A stretch of DNA of 64,000 nucleotides from positions 1,612,001-1,676,000 of the forward strand of contig OZ245848.1 in the NCBI GenBank assembly GCA_965228955.1, written 5' to 3'. The notes below the pieces were generated by a model. It searched no databases and was not told the origin of the DNA. It worked only from the letters and a program-made list of their open reading frames with translations. Shown here piece after piece: positions 19,352 to 29,122 of the stretch. The stretch comes from JANSWY01 sp965228955. Lineage in GTDB: Bacteria > Bacteroidota > Bacteroidia > Cytophagales > Cyclobacteriaceae. The position numbers and the translations under genes were made by a program. Position 1 is the stretch's first letter. Each line of letters opens with the position of its first letter.

Positions 19352-19368
19352 TGTAACACTTTGTCTAC
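19352..19368 (+). promoter_or_regulatory. Isolated TGTAACACTTTGTCTA box
   Basis: A third exact copy of the 16-bp box 1 sequence, here followed by C. No good second box lies 32 bp downstream. It is 130 bp upstream of the cytochrome operon start and 151 bp upstream of box 1 of the caspase promoter, so it could act on either operon. Confidence 0.5.
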
Positions 19369-19502
19369 TCTTAAATTGATTTAGATACCAGATTTATTAA
19401 TGCAGCGAGAACCCGTCCTGTTTTTTTCATCAATACAGGTACGAATCGATTTGATAACTAAACACCATTCTTCCAAAATTTATTGTGTGAAATTATTTCT
19501 GG

Positions 19503-19591
19503 TGTAACACTTTGTCTACGCTTCGTGATCAATGTGTAGCGCTTTGTCAACAGTAGTTCCTTTATAAAGGAGTTTGGCCAAACTAGATTTG
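19503..19591 (+). promoter_or_regulatory. Tandem-site promoter (copy 2) of the caspase operon
   Basis: Box 1 TGTAACACTTTGTCTA at 19503-19518, box 2 GTGTAGCGCTTTGTCAAC at 19534-19551 and the -7 candidate TAgaTTTG at 19584-19591. The distances (32 bp from box to box, 38 bp from box 2 to the -7 element) are identical to those at 8444-8532, while the sequence between the boxes differs. This is the pattern expected when spacing is under selection. No TTTG -33 element is correctly placed, which suggests that an activator bound to the boxes is needed. Confidence 0.7.
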
Positions 19592-19898
19592 TATTGACTA
19601 TAAAATCGAGATATTCATTTGAAGTCTCTAACTAAAAATTTGCGACTATGACTAAAATAAAAAACAACCTGATCAATATGTGGATGCATGAAATTTTGTG
19701 CAACTAATGCAAATGATCACTATGGAATCTAAGACCCAGCTACTTCATCGAGTCTTTACTTTGATTCGTCTAAAATCTTTGGATTACTTCGAACAAAGCA
19801 CAAAGAATTGGATGAGGTTATTAAAAGGAACAAATACTTTTACCGTTGATCGCAATTGCTATACGCGATCAAGTTGTTGGAACCCTAATTATTTAGAA

Positions 19899-20675
19899 AT
19901 GAAAATGTTCACCAGTGGAAAGTGGGCTATCAAGGCTATACCTTTTTTGGTATTTACCCTTTTAGCTACGACATCTTTTTCCCAAGATTTAACAATTACT
20001 TCAGTAGTCCTCAAAGGAGAGGATGTGCTCATCAACTTTGATCTAAACGATGATGATTTGGATCATAAGTATAATTTGAGCCTTTACAGTTCAACAGACA
20101 ACTATGTGCAACCTTTGAAAGAAGTAGAGGGTGACGTAGGGGTAGATTTAACTGTAGGGGGAAATAAGCAAATCATTTGGCATGCAAAAAAGGAGCTTGG
20201 CGATGATTTTAAAGGTAATGTGGCCCTTGAAGTTAAAGGAAAGCTTTACATACCTTTCGTTACGCTCAACAACTTTGATGATATCAACTCAATGAAAAGA
20301 GGTAGACCCTATAATGTTACATGGGCTGCAGGAAGAGGAAGTAACGTGCTTACCTTCGATCTTTACAATAAACAGAACGAGCTAGTTCACACTTTCACCA
20401 ATATCGCGAATGTAGGTGAGTATGAATTGGAAATACCAAAGGATGTTAAGCCAGGAAGTGATTACAGAATTAAAATCACCGATCAAAGGAACAAAGAAGA
20501 TGTTGTGTTTACACCAACATTTAAGATAAAGAGAAAAGTACCACTATATGTCAATATCGCATTGGCAGGTTTAGGCGGTTCTACCGGTTACTTACTTGTT
20601 TCCAATTTAGGAGGCGAAGGTGGAGGTACTGAAGATGTACCACTTTTAGATGATCCTATTTTACCTTTTGACTGA
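19899..20675 (+). CDS. Secreted protein of unknown function, first gene of the caspase operon
   Basis: 258 residues starting with a signal peptide (cleavage near SFSQD); ATG 19899 is chosen because the upstream in-frame extension would bury that signal. The body is beta-rich and looks like two Ig-like domains (about 28-115 and 116-212). The first contains GGNKQIIWHAKKELGD, a pattern I have seen in proteins linked to formylglycine-generating enzymes and secreted caspases in Cytophagales. A Gly-rich hydrophobic helix (about 218-238) precedes an acidic tail. The stop is 7 bp before the next ATG, so it is co-expressed with the giant cargo protein and the caspase. Function unknown; a membrane-tethered adaptor is one possibility. 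Confidence 0.7.
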   Translation: MKMFTSGKWAIKAIPFLVFTLLATTSFSQDLTITSVVLKGEDVLINFDLNDDDLDHKYNLSLYSSTDNYVQPLKEVEGDVGVDLTVGGNKQIIWHAKKELGDDFKGNVALEVKGKLYIPFVTLNNFDDINSMKRGRPYNVTWAAGRGSNVLTFDLYNKQNELVHTFTNIANVGEYELEIPKDVKPGSDYRIKITDQRNKEDVVFTPTFKIKRKVPLYVNIALAGLGGSTGYLLVSNLGGEGGGTEDVPLLDDPILPFD

Positions 20676-20682
20676 TACTTCA

Positions 20683-23600
20683 ATGAAACAGATACTAACA
20701 ACACTAGCAATATTCTGTGTTCTTGGAGCAAGTGCACAGGTAAGCAACGATTTTAACACAGATGATGGAGGTTGGGAAGCCGCTTCCAGTCCATCAGGTA
20801 CTTTTTGGGAATGGGGTATTCCTAATGCTACTCAAATTAATGATGATAACGAAGGAGGGGGCAATGCTTGGGTGACTGAGTTAGACGGTGAATTTACAAA
20901 TACAAGTTATGAAGTACTATGGCTGACATCACAGTCTTATGATTTGAGCTCTTTTACAACGGGTACAGTTTCATTCGGAATCAACTATGATCTGTACTTT
21001 AATACTGGTTTTGGGGAATATGATGCTATGCAGTTCCTCTATAGTACTGATAGCTCAAACTGGAGTATACTCGGCTCAGAAGGAACAGGTACAAATTGGT
21101 ATAATGGCGCTGGGTTTTCCGGAGATGGTTGGACCGAAAATTCAGGTGGATGGCTGCAGGCATCACATGCAATACCTTCTGAGTTATTTGGCGAAGGAGC
21201 GGTTTACTTTAGATTTGAAGTACAAACAAATGTTGAATCTGGTGCCTATGGTCACGAAGGTTTTGCATTTGATAGTTTTGTACTCTCAAACCAGAGTAGC
21301 GATTCTGAGATTTTAACAATGTCTCTTACCGAAGCTGTGCTTCCAATAGAAGTTGATTCAGCTTCAAGGACTATAAAAATTGTGGTTGATCCTGCTACTG
21401 ATGTAACAAGCTTAGCACCAACTTTTACAATTTCAACAGGAGCAATGGTTGATAAAGCATCAGGAAGTACCCAGGATTTTACAAATCCTGTTGAGTACGT
21501 TGTTACAGCTGAGAATACTTCATTTTCTTCTACATGGACAGTTTCTGTTGTAAATCCGCAGTTTGATCTTGCATTGTTTCCAACTTCTGGTATCCCTGGA
21601 ACTGAGTTGACAATATTTGGTCAGTCATTCAGTACAACTACTACTGACAATGTTGTGACTCTTGGCGGTCAATCCGTAACTGTAAATAGTGCAACTGCCA
21701 ATAAATTAACAATTACAATTCCATCAGACGCCTCCTTGGGAAGGAATACTCTTTCTATTGCAAGTAATGCCTCAGGTTCCTATAATGACGCGAACTTCAA
21801 TGTCCTATTAGCAGATGCTGACAGATTTGTTGATGACTACACCGAGTCTGATTTTAACTTTAATGTATCGGTGGTAAATACAATGGCTGTTGGTGATTTT
21901 GATAAGGATGGAGATGTTGATGTCGCATTTGATGATTTTGGTAATCTGAAAATTGCGACATTAGAAAACGGCAGAGTATCAAGTATCGCTACAATTGCTA
22001 CCTCAAGAAGTGAAATTGCTGATTTAACTTCTGCTGATATCAATGGTGATGGATACCTTGATGTGGTTGCGGCCGGTGAAAGTATCGGTTGGTTCGAAAA
22101 TAATGGAGATGGTACGTTCGCTTCAGAATTGACTGTTGCTGACACAGACTTTGATTACGGTATTAAGGTTTTTGACGCTGATGGTGATTATGATTTAGAT
22201 ATTATTACAGCATCAGGTTCTGGGGTTTCGTTATTCAAGAATAGTGGCGGAGGTACATTCGCTGAGGTTATGTCTCCAGCATCAGGTATCGGTATTCCAG
22301 TAGATTGGGATGCAGACGGTGATATTGATATGGTAAGCACAAATGCCTCCCGAGATGCAATAATCCTTATGGCAAATGATGGCTCTGGTGTGTTTACAGA
22401 TAGTGATCTGTTAACGGGTCTTTCAAATCTTGACTTTGTACAAGTGGGTGATCTTGATAATGATGATGACCTGGATCTCATATTTTCTACTTATGATCAG
22501 GTTTCAACCTTTACTAGTACAGTGGAATACAGTTTGAATGATGGAACTGGTACAATGGGAACAGCGGTGAAAATAGTTGATGAAGGAGATACCTTCACTG
22601 AAAAGATGGACCTGGGTGACTTTGATGGAGATGGAGATTTGGATATAGTTCGAGTTCAAACCGATGGTTCAAGTCAGGTACTTCAGGGATTTACCAATAA
22701 TGCACTCACTTTTTCTGCACCTACGGTTATAGAATCACAATCAGATGGAAAGGGATTGGTAATCGTCGATATTGATCAGGATGGTGACCTGGATATCCTT
22801 CATGAGGCTTCATTAGGAGGTGGTAATTTCCCATTACATTTAGGATACTATACAAGCAATGACGTAACTAGTTTTGCCTTCCCCGAATCCACAGGAAATA
22901 CAACAATCGATGATGCGGCATTTACCATAGAAGTAGAAGTTACAAATGGCGCGGATATTACTGCATTAACACCAACAATCGAATTGTCAGCTGGAGCAAC
23001 AGTTTCACCTGAATCAGGTGTGGCTCAGGATTTTAGTGCTAGTGTAAATTATACAGTTACTGCAGAGGATGGCACTGAACAAATTTGGGTAGTAACAGTG
23101 ATTTCTGTGCCATCAGCACCAAACTTAACTTTTGATGCATCACAGACATCTAGCTCTGAAACATCATTAACATGGAATGAGACAGCTAATACTGAATCGT
23201 ACTCACTTGAAGTGAGCGAAGCAAATGACTTTAGTTCTTTCTTAACAGGATATGATCCATTAACAATTTCTGAACCAAGTGTGACTGAAGAAATTGTCTC
23301 AAGCCTGGACGCTGGTAGTTATTATTATGCAAGAATCCGTGCAACAAACTCTATCGGTACAAACTCTGATTACTCTGATACAGTGGCAATTTTAACTAAG
23401 CCAGCAGACCCAGTATTAACTGATGCGGATACAGCGGATATTACACAGACTTCTATCGGGCTTTCATGGGAATACGATACAACAGTGTTTGATACATATG
23501 ATATCGAAGTTTCTGATACAGTTGATTTCACAACACTTTTAGCAGATTATCCAGTAACATTAGATACATCTACTTTTGTAATTGGTGTTGATTCATCAAC

Positions 23601-26600
23601 TACAGCTCTTTCTCCTAATACCGAATATTTTGTAAGAGTATCAATTAGAAATGCGACTGGAATATCAGGTTATTCAAATGTGATTTCTGCATTTACAAAA
23701 CCAAATACTCCTACACTTACTGATTTTGCTACTGATGATATCAATCAAACTACTGCAAGATTATCATGGGATCCGGTATCCGGGGGAACCGATAGTTATT
23801 CACTTGAGTTATCCAGTACAGATTTTACTACAGCAACTACGTTGCTAACTGATTTCCCAGTAAGTGTAACGGATACCACATTCGAATTTGGTGTTGATCA
23901 AAGCACTGCGGCATTAGAATCTGCAACTGAATATTGGGTTAGAATGAAAACAGAAAATAGTTCTGGTTTGTCTGGCTACAGTAATGTGGTGTCATTTTTG
24001 ACACGACCGGCAACTGTAAATGCAACAACTGCTTCAGATATCACAACTACCAGTTTCAGTGCTAATTGGGACGCAGTTACAGGAGCAGATAGTTATTATC
24101 TGGAAGTATCATCAGATGATTTTGCAAGCACAGTATTTACTGAAACATTAACAACTGAGTTAACGACTTCTATAACTGGTTTGTCTAGTGCATCAAATTA
24201 TAAGTATAGAGTTTCGGCGATAAATGCTACAGGGTCGGCTCCTGCATCAAATGAGATTTCTGTACTTACGTTACCAGATGCTCCAGTAGTGAACTCTATT
24301 GCTAATGCTGACATTACTCAATCTACTTTTGACTTAAGTTGGGCTGCTTCTTCTGGAGAAATTGACAATTATATTGTAGAAGTTTCCAGCACTGACTTTA
24401 GTGTTGATACAACTTTGTTGGCTGATTACCCATTGACTGTAACAGGAACTTCGTTGGTTATCGGTTCTGATTTGGGGACTGCTAGTTTGGATCCCGGTTC
24501 TGATTACTGGATCTTGGTAAGAGCTAATAACGCAACTGGTGAATCTGATAATTCCAATGTGGTTACCGCACTAACTATACCTTCAGACCCAGTGGGATCT
24601 GCGGCTACAAATATTTTGGCAAACTCATTTACTGCAAATTGGAGTTCAGTTGTTGGAGTGGATGGCTACAATATTCAGGTACTGGATAATAATTCTAATA
24701 CTGTATTTAACGACAGTACAGTTTTAACCTCGCAGTTGATCGATAATCTAGCAGATGGAACTCAATACAGATATCGAATCAGAGCATATAATGCTACTGG
24801 TGCTTCTGGATTTTCAGATGAAATTATTGCTACCACAAATGAAAACCCCGGTGTTCCTTCTTTGAGTCCAAATAATGTGGACGAAAATGTGCCAGTTGGA
24901 AGTTTTGTTGGATTGTTTTCAACTCAAGATGACGCTAGTACAAGTTTTGTTTACTCATTGGTAACTGGAAATGGTGATGATGATAATGGGTTGTTCTTTA
25001 TTGATGGAGATACTTTGAAAACAAATGCAGTATTCAACCATGAACAAACAAGCTCATTTAGTGTGAGAGTTCAAACAGATGATGGCTTTGGAGGTGTAAA
25101 TTCCGGAGAGTTTGCAATTAATGTGAATGATGTGAATGAAGCACCTAATAATATTACTTTCACACTAACTTCTAGCCAATTTACAGGTTATGATGCTGTA
25201 GAGACAATAATTGGAACATTCCAGGCAGAGGATGAAGACGAGAGTGATAACGTATTCACCTTTGAGGTAGTTGATGGAAGCGATTACTTTGAAGTTGGTT
25301 TAGATAGTAGATTGTTCAATACTGCAGTGTTTGAAACTGAAATTGACTCCACAATTACAATTTCTGTTAGGGCCTCAGATGATAATGATCCTCCGGCAAG
25401 CATAACGAGAGAATTTGACATTTTCATTGAAGCGTTTGTAGATAGGGAAGACCCTGTAATTGTTCCTAACCCTTTGAATCCGACAAACCTTCTTTCCGGA
25501 GGCAATCCAGTGACATTGGAAGCAACTGTTACGGACTTTAGAATTGGTGAAGTAAGATTCTACTCTAAGCTGCTTACAGATACTGTGTTCACTTCACAAG
25601 TGATAACTGGGACAAACAATGTTTACTCAATAACTATTGCAGAAGAGGATATGGGATTGGCAGGAATTGAGTATTATTTTGGTGCAGTAGATGCTGCTGG
25701 GAATGATACAATTAGCACTAGAACTGGTCTGGCATTAGAATATGAAGGTGGCTCATCATCACCAATTGTTGAGTCAGTTCAAAGGTTTGGAAGAACAGTT
25801 GATAATTATCAAGTATTGTCTATTCCTTTCAGATTTGAGGGAAATGCTAATCGTGTCATCGAAATTTTTGATGAGTATACAAGTGGTATTCCGGATAATA
25901 AAACCTGGAGAATTATTCGATATGATAGTAATTTAGATTCACTTATCAATCTAACAGCCACTTCGGAAATTCAGCTTGGTGAAGCATACTTCTTTATTGC
26001 AGTTGAACAACAGGAGATTACTGTTGGAGCAGCTTCTATTAACTTACAAGACCCATTTCCAATTGAACTAAAAGCTGGATGGAATCTTATTGGCAATCCA
26101 TACAACCTTGATGTTGATTGGAATTCTGTAAGAGATAATAATAATGCAAATGGAATTGTTGGACCTCTAAGAGTACTTGATCCAAATAACAATGAAACAT
26201 GGCCTACAAGTACCGTATTGAGAAAGTTTGAAGGAGCTTTTGTTCAGGTTACTGAAGATATTACGCTAAATATTAGTTATGCTGATGCAATACTAAGTCT
26301 TGGTAGAATGGAACAGTATGTTGAGGAGGAAGACCCTGAAATCGACTGGTATTTACCAATAACCATCACTCAAGATGAGGAATTTAGATCTGCTGGTATT
26401 GGTATGGATATAGATGCAGATCTGGCATTTGACGGTTTAGATAGACTGCAAATTCCAAGGTGGTTTGAGTACCTTGAATTCAGCTCTGTTCATCAGCATG
26501 AGAAGTTCAGAAAGTTCAATCGTGATATTGTTCCACTTTCTGATAGGTATGTATGGGATATCGAGGTTTCGTCCAGTACTGTTGGAGCTTCTACAATCTC

Positions 26601-27048
26601 ATGGGATGCTGAAGAGTTCAACTCTGGTTATCTAAAATTATTAGATAAGAGCACAGGTAGAGTGATTGACATGCGTGAAAACAGCTCAATACAAGTTCAC
26701 ACAGATGGTGTAACAGAGTTGAGTATTATGTATACCACAAATCCGAATGATACATTTGAGTTTGATGAGATTGCAGTAATGGCGGCTTATCCGAATCCAA
26801 TGGATTATACCATGTTTGTTCCTGTAAGCTTACCGTCAACAGGAAGTTCATACGATATTAATATGGAAATTATTGATTTATCTGGTAAGCAGATATTCTC
26901 AAATCAGATCCATAAACTAGGTGGGGGTAATTACCAGTTTGAAATTACTCCTGACAATCAAATTCCTTCAGGAATGTATATCTACAAGGTTTCCGTAATT
27001 TCTGACGGAATTGAAAATGTTTACACTCAAAGAATCTCTGTAAAATGA
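20683..27048 (+). CDS. Giant T9SS cargo: FG-GAP, fibronectin III and cadherin-like domains
   Basis: 2121 residues from ATG 20683, which opens a signal peptide (MKQILTTLAIF...GASAQ). Order: a jelly-roll-like N-terminal domain with WEWGIP; an Ig-like repeat; an IPT/TIG domain (about 21580-21800); seven Asp-rich FG-GAP/VCBS units (about 21890-22800, motifs such as DFDKDGDVDV and DINGDGYLDV) that should bind calcium; a second Ig-like repeat; six fibronectin III domains (about 23107-24845); two cadherin-like domains (to about 25435); a large beta region; and a type A T9SS sorting domain (YPNPMDYT, DLSGKQI, GMYIYKVSV). It is predicted to be secreted and anchored or released at the surface, likely in adhesion. 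Its stop overlaps the caspase start (ATGA), so the two are translationally coupled. Confidence 0.92.
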   Translation: MKQILTTLAIFCVLGASAQVSNDFNTDDGGWEAASSPSGTFWEWGIPNATQINDDNEGGGNAWVTELDGEFTNTSYEVLWLTSQSYDLSSFTTGTVSFGINYDLYFNTGFGEYDAMQFLYSTDSSNWSILGSEGTGTNWYNGAGFSGDGWTENSGGWLQASHAIPSELFGEGAVYFRFEVQTNVESGAYGHEGFAFDSFVLSNQSSDSEILTMSLTEAVLPIEVDSASRTIKIVVDPATDVTSLAPTFTISTGAMVDKASGSTQDFTNPVEYVVTAENTSFSSTWTVSVVNPQFDLALFPTSGIPGTELTIFGQSFSTTTTDNVVTLGGQSVTVNSATANKLTITIPSDASLGRNTLSIASNASGSYNDANFNVLLADADRFVDDYTESDFNFNVSVVNTMAVGDFDKDGDVDVAFDDFGNLKIATLENGRVSSIATIATSRSEIADLTSADINGDGYLDVVAAGESIGWFENNGDGTFASELTVADTDFDYGIKVFDADGDYDLDIITASGSGVSLFKNSGGGTFAEVMSPASGIGIPVDWDADGDIDMVSTNASRDAIILMANDGSGVFTDSDLLTGLSNLDFVQVGDLDNDDDLDLIFSTYDQVSTFTSTVEYSLNDGTGTMGTAVKIVDEGDTFTEKMDLGDFDGDGDLDIVRVQTDGSSQVLQGFTNNALTFSAPTVIESQSDGKGLVIVDIDQDGDLDILHEASLGGGNFPLHLGYYTSNDVTSFAFPESTGNTTIDDAAFTIEVEVTNGADITALTPTIELSAGATVSPESGVAQDFSASVNYTVTAEDGTEQIWVVTVISVPSAPNLTFDASQTSSSETSLTWNETANTESYSLEVSEANDFSSFLTGYDPLTISEPSVTEEIVSSLDAGSYYYARIRATNSIGTNSDYSDTVAILTKPADPVLTDADTADITQTSIGLSWEYDTTVFDTYDIEVSDTVDFTTLLADYPVTLDTSTFVIGVDSSTTALSPNTEYFVRVSIRNATGISGYSNVISAFTKPNTPTLTDFATDDINQTTARLSWDPVSGGTDSYSLELSSTDFTTATTLLTDFPVSVTDTTFEFGVDQSTAALESATEYWVRMKTENSSGLSGYSNVVSFLTRPATVNATTASDITTTSFSANWDAVTGADSYYLEVSSDDFASTVFTETLTTELTTSITGLSSASNYKYRVSAINATGSAPASNEISVLTLPDAPVVNSIANADITQSTFDLSWAASSGEIDNYIVEVSSTDFSVDTTLLADYPLTVTGTSLVIGSDLGTASLDPGSDYWILVRANNATGESDNSNVVTALTIPSDPVGSAATNILANSFTANWSSVVGVDGYNIQVLDNNSNTVFNDSTVLTSQLIDNLADGTQYRYRIRAYNATGASGFSDEIIATTNENPGVPSLSPNNVDENVPVGSFVGLFSTQDDASTSFVYSLVTGNGDDDNGLFFIDGDTLKTNAVFNHEQTSSFSVRVQTDDGFGGVNSGEFAINVNDVNEAPNNITFTLTSSQFTGYDAVETIIGTFQAEDEDESDNVFTFEVVDGSDYFEVGLDSRLFNTAVFETEIDSTITISVRASDDNDPPASITREFDIFIEAFVDREDPVIVPNPLNPTNLLSGGNPVTLEATVTDFRIGEVRFYSKLLTDTVFTSQVITGTNNVYSITIAEEDMGLAGIEYYFGAVDAAGNDTISTRTGLALEYEGGSSSPIVESVQRFGRTVDNYQVLSIPFRFEGNANRVIEIFDEYTSGIPDNKTWRIIRYDSNLDSLINLTATSEIQLGEAYFFIAVEQQEITVGAASINLQDPFPIELKAGWNLIGNPYNLDVDWNSVRDNNNANGIVGPLRVLDPNNNETWPTSTVLRKFEGAFVQVTEDITLNISYADAILSLGRMEQYVEEEDPEIDWYLPITITQDEEFRSAGIGMDIDADLAFDGLDRLQIPRWFEYLEFSSVHQHEKFRKFNRDIVPLSDRYVWDIEVSSSTVGASTISWDAEEFNSGYLKLLDKSTGRVIDMRENSSIQVHTDGVTELSIMYTTNPNDTFEFDEIAVMAAYPNPMDYTMFVPVSLPSTGSSYDINMEIIDLSGKQIFSNQIHKLGGGNYQFEITPDNQIPSGMYIYKVSVISDGIENVYTQRISVK

Positions 27049-28217
27049 AAATATTAGTAAGTATATCATTAATTCTGATTTCCAGCTTGACATTTGGTCA
27101 GCTGGTTGGAGATCAGACGAATGCGATCAAGTTAGACTTCACAGCAGAGCCACTGAAAGGTGAAGTAGTACTTCCAACAATTGCCTGGGAGTTTCCATCA
27201 AGAGAATACACCAATACGCAGGAAAACAAAGCGCAGTTTGTTGCTACCATTAAGTCATCAACGCCAATAGATAAGATTTTAATCGGAATTGGTAAGAAGC
27301 GAGGTGATTACATGGCGACCAGAACTGTGGAGGTTCCTGAGAATACTTTGAAATATAGACTGGATAAAGAGATCAATCTCTTTGACGGTGAAAATGTAAT
27401 TGGTGTAACTGTAATTGATAAGAATGGAGGAGCTGTTGAGGATTACAGAAACATTCTGGTTGGTTTTGATGCAATTTCTAAGGCCGTTGATATTAACAGA
27501 AAAGATTACGCATTAGTAATTGGTACTGATAAGTACGATCACTGGACAGATCTTGTAAATCCTGTATATGACGCTGAAACTATATCTGGAATCTTGGCTG
27601 ATAATTATGGGTTCGATTCGGAACTGTTAACAGACCCATCGCAAGAAGAATTCCTGATCAAACTGAAGGAGTACTCTCAGAAGAAATACAGACCTCAGGA
27701 TCAACTAATAATTTTCATCGCAGGTCACGGTCAGTTTGACGAGACTTTTGGTGAAGGTTATATCGTAACAAAAGGTAGTTTGATGAATGATGAGGCCAAA
27801 ACAACCTACATTCCTCACAGTGTCTTGAGAAATGTGATTGATAACATTCCTTGTGAACACATCCTATTAGTGATGGATGTATGTTTCAGCGGAACTTTTG
27901 ATCCAGTGATTGCTAAAAGTCGATCAGCTATCTATGAAGATCTGGATGATGCAGAGCTTTTGGTAAGAAAACTATCTAAGAAGACAAGAAGATATCTTAC
28001 TTCTGGTGGTAAGGAATATGTGTCTGACGGTGTTCCTGGTCAGCATTCACCATTTGCACAGAAATTCATTGAAGTATTGAAATCAAGAGGAGGAGAAGAC
28101 CGAATCATTACTCTTCAGGAGATTTATCCAGTAATGCAAAGATTAAAGACTCTTCCAAGAACAGGAGAATTTGGAGCAAACGAAAAGGATAGTGATTTCG
28201 TTTTCGTAGCTCAATAA
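27045..28217 (+). CDS. Secreted caspase-family (C14) cysteine peptidase
   Basis: 390 residues: a signal peptide (cleavage near TFGQL), an Ig-like N-terminal domain (about 45-142), then a caspase-like p20 fold beginning KDYALVIGTDKYD (residue 152 on). The catalytic pair is intact: His228 in FIAGHGQFD and Cys280 in VMDVCFSGTF. There is no metacaspase C-terminal p10 of recognisable type. Bacterial orthocaspases usually cut after Arg/Lys; specificity here is not proven. The signal peptide places it in the periplasm or outside the cell. Four-base overlap with the giant T9SS gene suggests the two act together, for example processing of the cargo at the surface. An intrinsic terminator follows the stop. 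Confidence 0.92.
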   Translation: MKILVSISLILISSLTFGQLVGDQTNAIKLDFTAEPLKGEVVLPTIAWEFPSREYTNTQENKAQFVATIKSSTPIDKILIGIGKKRGDYMATRTVEVPENTLKYRLDKEINLFDGENVIGVTVIDKNGGAVEDYRNILVGFDAISKAVDINRKDYALVIGTDKYDHWTDLVNPVYDAETISGILADNYGFDSELLTDPSQEEFLIKLKEYSQKKYRPQDQLIIFIAGHGQFDETFGEGYIVTKGSLMNDEAKTTYIPHSVLRNVIDNIPCEHILLVMDVCFSGTFDPVIAKSRSAIYEDLDDAELLVRKLSKKTRRYLTSGGKEYVSDGVPGQHSPFAQKFIEVLKSRGGEDRIITLQEIYPVMQRLKTLPRTGEFGANEKDSDFVFVAQ

Positions 28218-28238
28218 AGAAAATAAATTGAGCACTGT

Positions 28239-28272
28239 AAAGCCGCTTCCAGATTTTTGGGAGTGGCTTTTT
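28239..28272 (+). terminator. Intrinsic terminator of the caspase operon
   Basis: AAAGCCGCTTCC pairs with GGGAGTGGCTTT over 12 bp around an 8-nt loop and runs into Ts. The two non-Watson-Crick pairs are G-U in plus-strand RNA but C-A in minus-strand RNA, so it serves the plus-strand operon. Confidence 0.85.
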
Positions 28273-28748
28273 CATTCACTTTTCTGAAAGGTAGCTTTTC
28301 CAAATAGTTCATACCCATTGCTCCTAAGTACATAGTCTTCCACCACTATGGTACCATCTGATTGCAACTGATAAATAGTTTTTCCTTGTTCTGTTTCAGG
28401 AGATCCCCATATTGAAGTCAAAGTATTCGTTTCTGTATTAAATATTGACCCTACTTCTACAAACCACCCTCTTGAATCAAACCAGTAACCTTTATAACGA
28501 TTTTCATTGATTGGTTGATAAAAAGCTTCTACTTCAAACCTAGGATATTGACCATCAATGATCTTATTAGAAAACTCTAGTTTAAGGAATTTACCTTTCC
28601 ATTGATCAGTCCAGGACATTTGAAATTTCGCGGGTTGGTTAAAAAGTAAACCTTCACCTTCCCAATTCCCAAGAATCCATTCCGGTGTTTGCGAATATGA
28701 AAAACAGAAAAACAAGCTAAATATCAATATAAGACCCAGTTTCTTCAT
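28272..28748 (-). CDS. Small secreted lipocalin/nitrobindin-like protein
   Basis: 158 residues with a signal peptide (cleavage near SYSQT). The mature protein begins PEWILGNWEGEG, the opening of several small ten-strand beta-barrel families such as DUF1579 and the THAP4/nitrobindin-like heme barrels, and continues as regular beta strands (KGYWFDSRGWF, TLTSIWGSPET). I cannot see a conserved proximal His that would prove heme binding. It is a single gene, convergent with the caspase operon. Function unknown; binding of a small lipophilic ligand is a plausible guess. Confidence 0.7.
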   Translation of the reverse strand: MKKLGLILIFSLFFCFSYSQTPEWILGNWEGEGLLFNQPAKFQMSWTDQWKGKFLKLEFSNKIIDGQYPRFEVEAFYQPINENRYKGYWFDSRGWFVEVGSIFNTETNTLTSIWGSPETEQGKTIYQLQSDGTIVVEDYVLRSNGYELFGKATFQKSE

Positions 28749-28791
28749 GTTGATGCTAAATTTTAATAGATAATTTAAGGAATTTCTAAAT

Positions 28792-28810
28792 GTGTCACCC
28801 TAATGTCTAC
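28792..28810 (+). promoter_or_regulatory. Diverged copy of the tandem box
   Basis: GTGTCACCCTAATGTCTAC keeps the GTC-N8-GTC spacing of 11 bp and the GTCTAC end, but has lost the CTTT core. A weak -7 candidate TAcgTTTC lies at 28856-28863. It is less certain than the other copies. Confidence 0.35.
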
Positions 28811-28912
28811 TCTTTACTCATTGAACAAATTCGGAAAGTGCCGATAATTGCATTATACGTTTCTGGCATGTGTCATAGTTTATATTCAGAAACGTTTGGA
28901 AATAATCATAGT

Positions 28913-29032
28913 ATGAAGTGGAGTTCAAAGCTAAAACATCTTAGTTACGGTTTTGACTGGTGGATTCTAATCCGCATGGGCATAATCGCGCTCCTATTGT
29001 TCGTAATCGCAATAGGAACGCTATTTGCCTAA
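28913..29032 (+). CDS. Small membrane protein of unknown function
   Basis: 39 residues from ATG 28913: a short basic N-terminus (MKWSSKLKHLSYG) and one hydrophobic helix (ILIRMGIIALLLFVIAIGT). It resembles the small protein at 8573 in layout (basic head, helix near the C-terminus) and also follows a related upstream box. An in-frame extension to 28790 exists but begins inside the box and is unlikely to be used. The 3' end of the gene contains a strong inverted repeat (28988-29021). A hairpin with a T run at 29123-29174 could end the transcript. It may be a real small protein or part of a structured RNA. Confidence 0.4.
   Translation: MKWSSKLKHLSYGFDWWILIRMGIIALLLFVIAIGTLFA
28988..29021. repeat. 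Inverted repeat within the small ORF
   Basis: GCGCTCCTATTG and CAATAGGAACGC form a 12-bp stem with one imperfect pair around a 10-nt loop. The imperfect pair is C-A in plus-strand RNA and G-U in minus-strand RNA, so the hairpin is slightly better in an antisense transcript. It may regulate the small gene or mark an RNA. Confidence 0.5.
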
Positions 29033-29122
29033 CAGTTGGGAATAGGAAAGAATTTGGAAAGATCGCTGAGACGAAGAAATTAACGAAGAGGAAATAGAGT
29101 GTAAAAATCTTATCTGGCGGTG

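Larger units (their letters stand above)
19223..19898. other. Long divergent intergenic region with regulatory boxes
   Basis: This 676-bp gap separates the minus-strand cytochrome operon from the plus-strand caspase operon. It contains one single box (19352-19368) and one full tandem-site promoter (19503-19591). From about 19600 to 19898 lies an apparent 300-nt untranslated leader. A 19-codon ORF from ATG 19648 is present in it, but I see no sign that it is a gene. An in-frame upstream extension of the next gene (from 19698) has no signal peptide at its start and is probably not translated. I found no clear minus-strand promoter for the cytochrome operon. Confidence 0.5.

Noticed and set aside
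19698..19898. 67-codon N-terminal extension of the first caspase-operon protein
   Set aside because: It would place the signal peptide internally; the extension has no recognisable domain.
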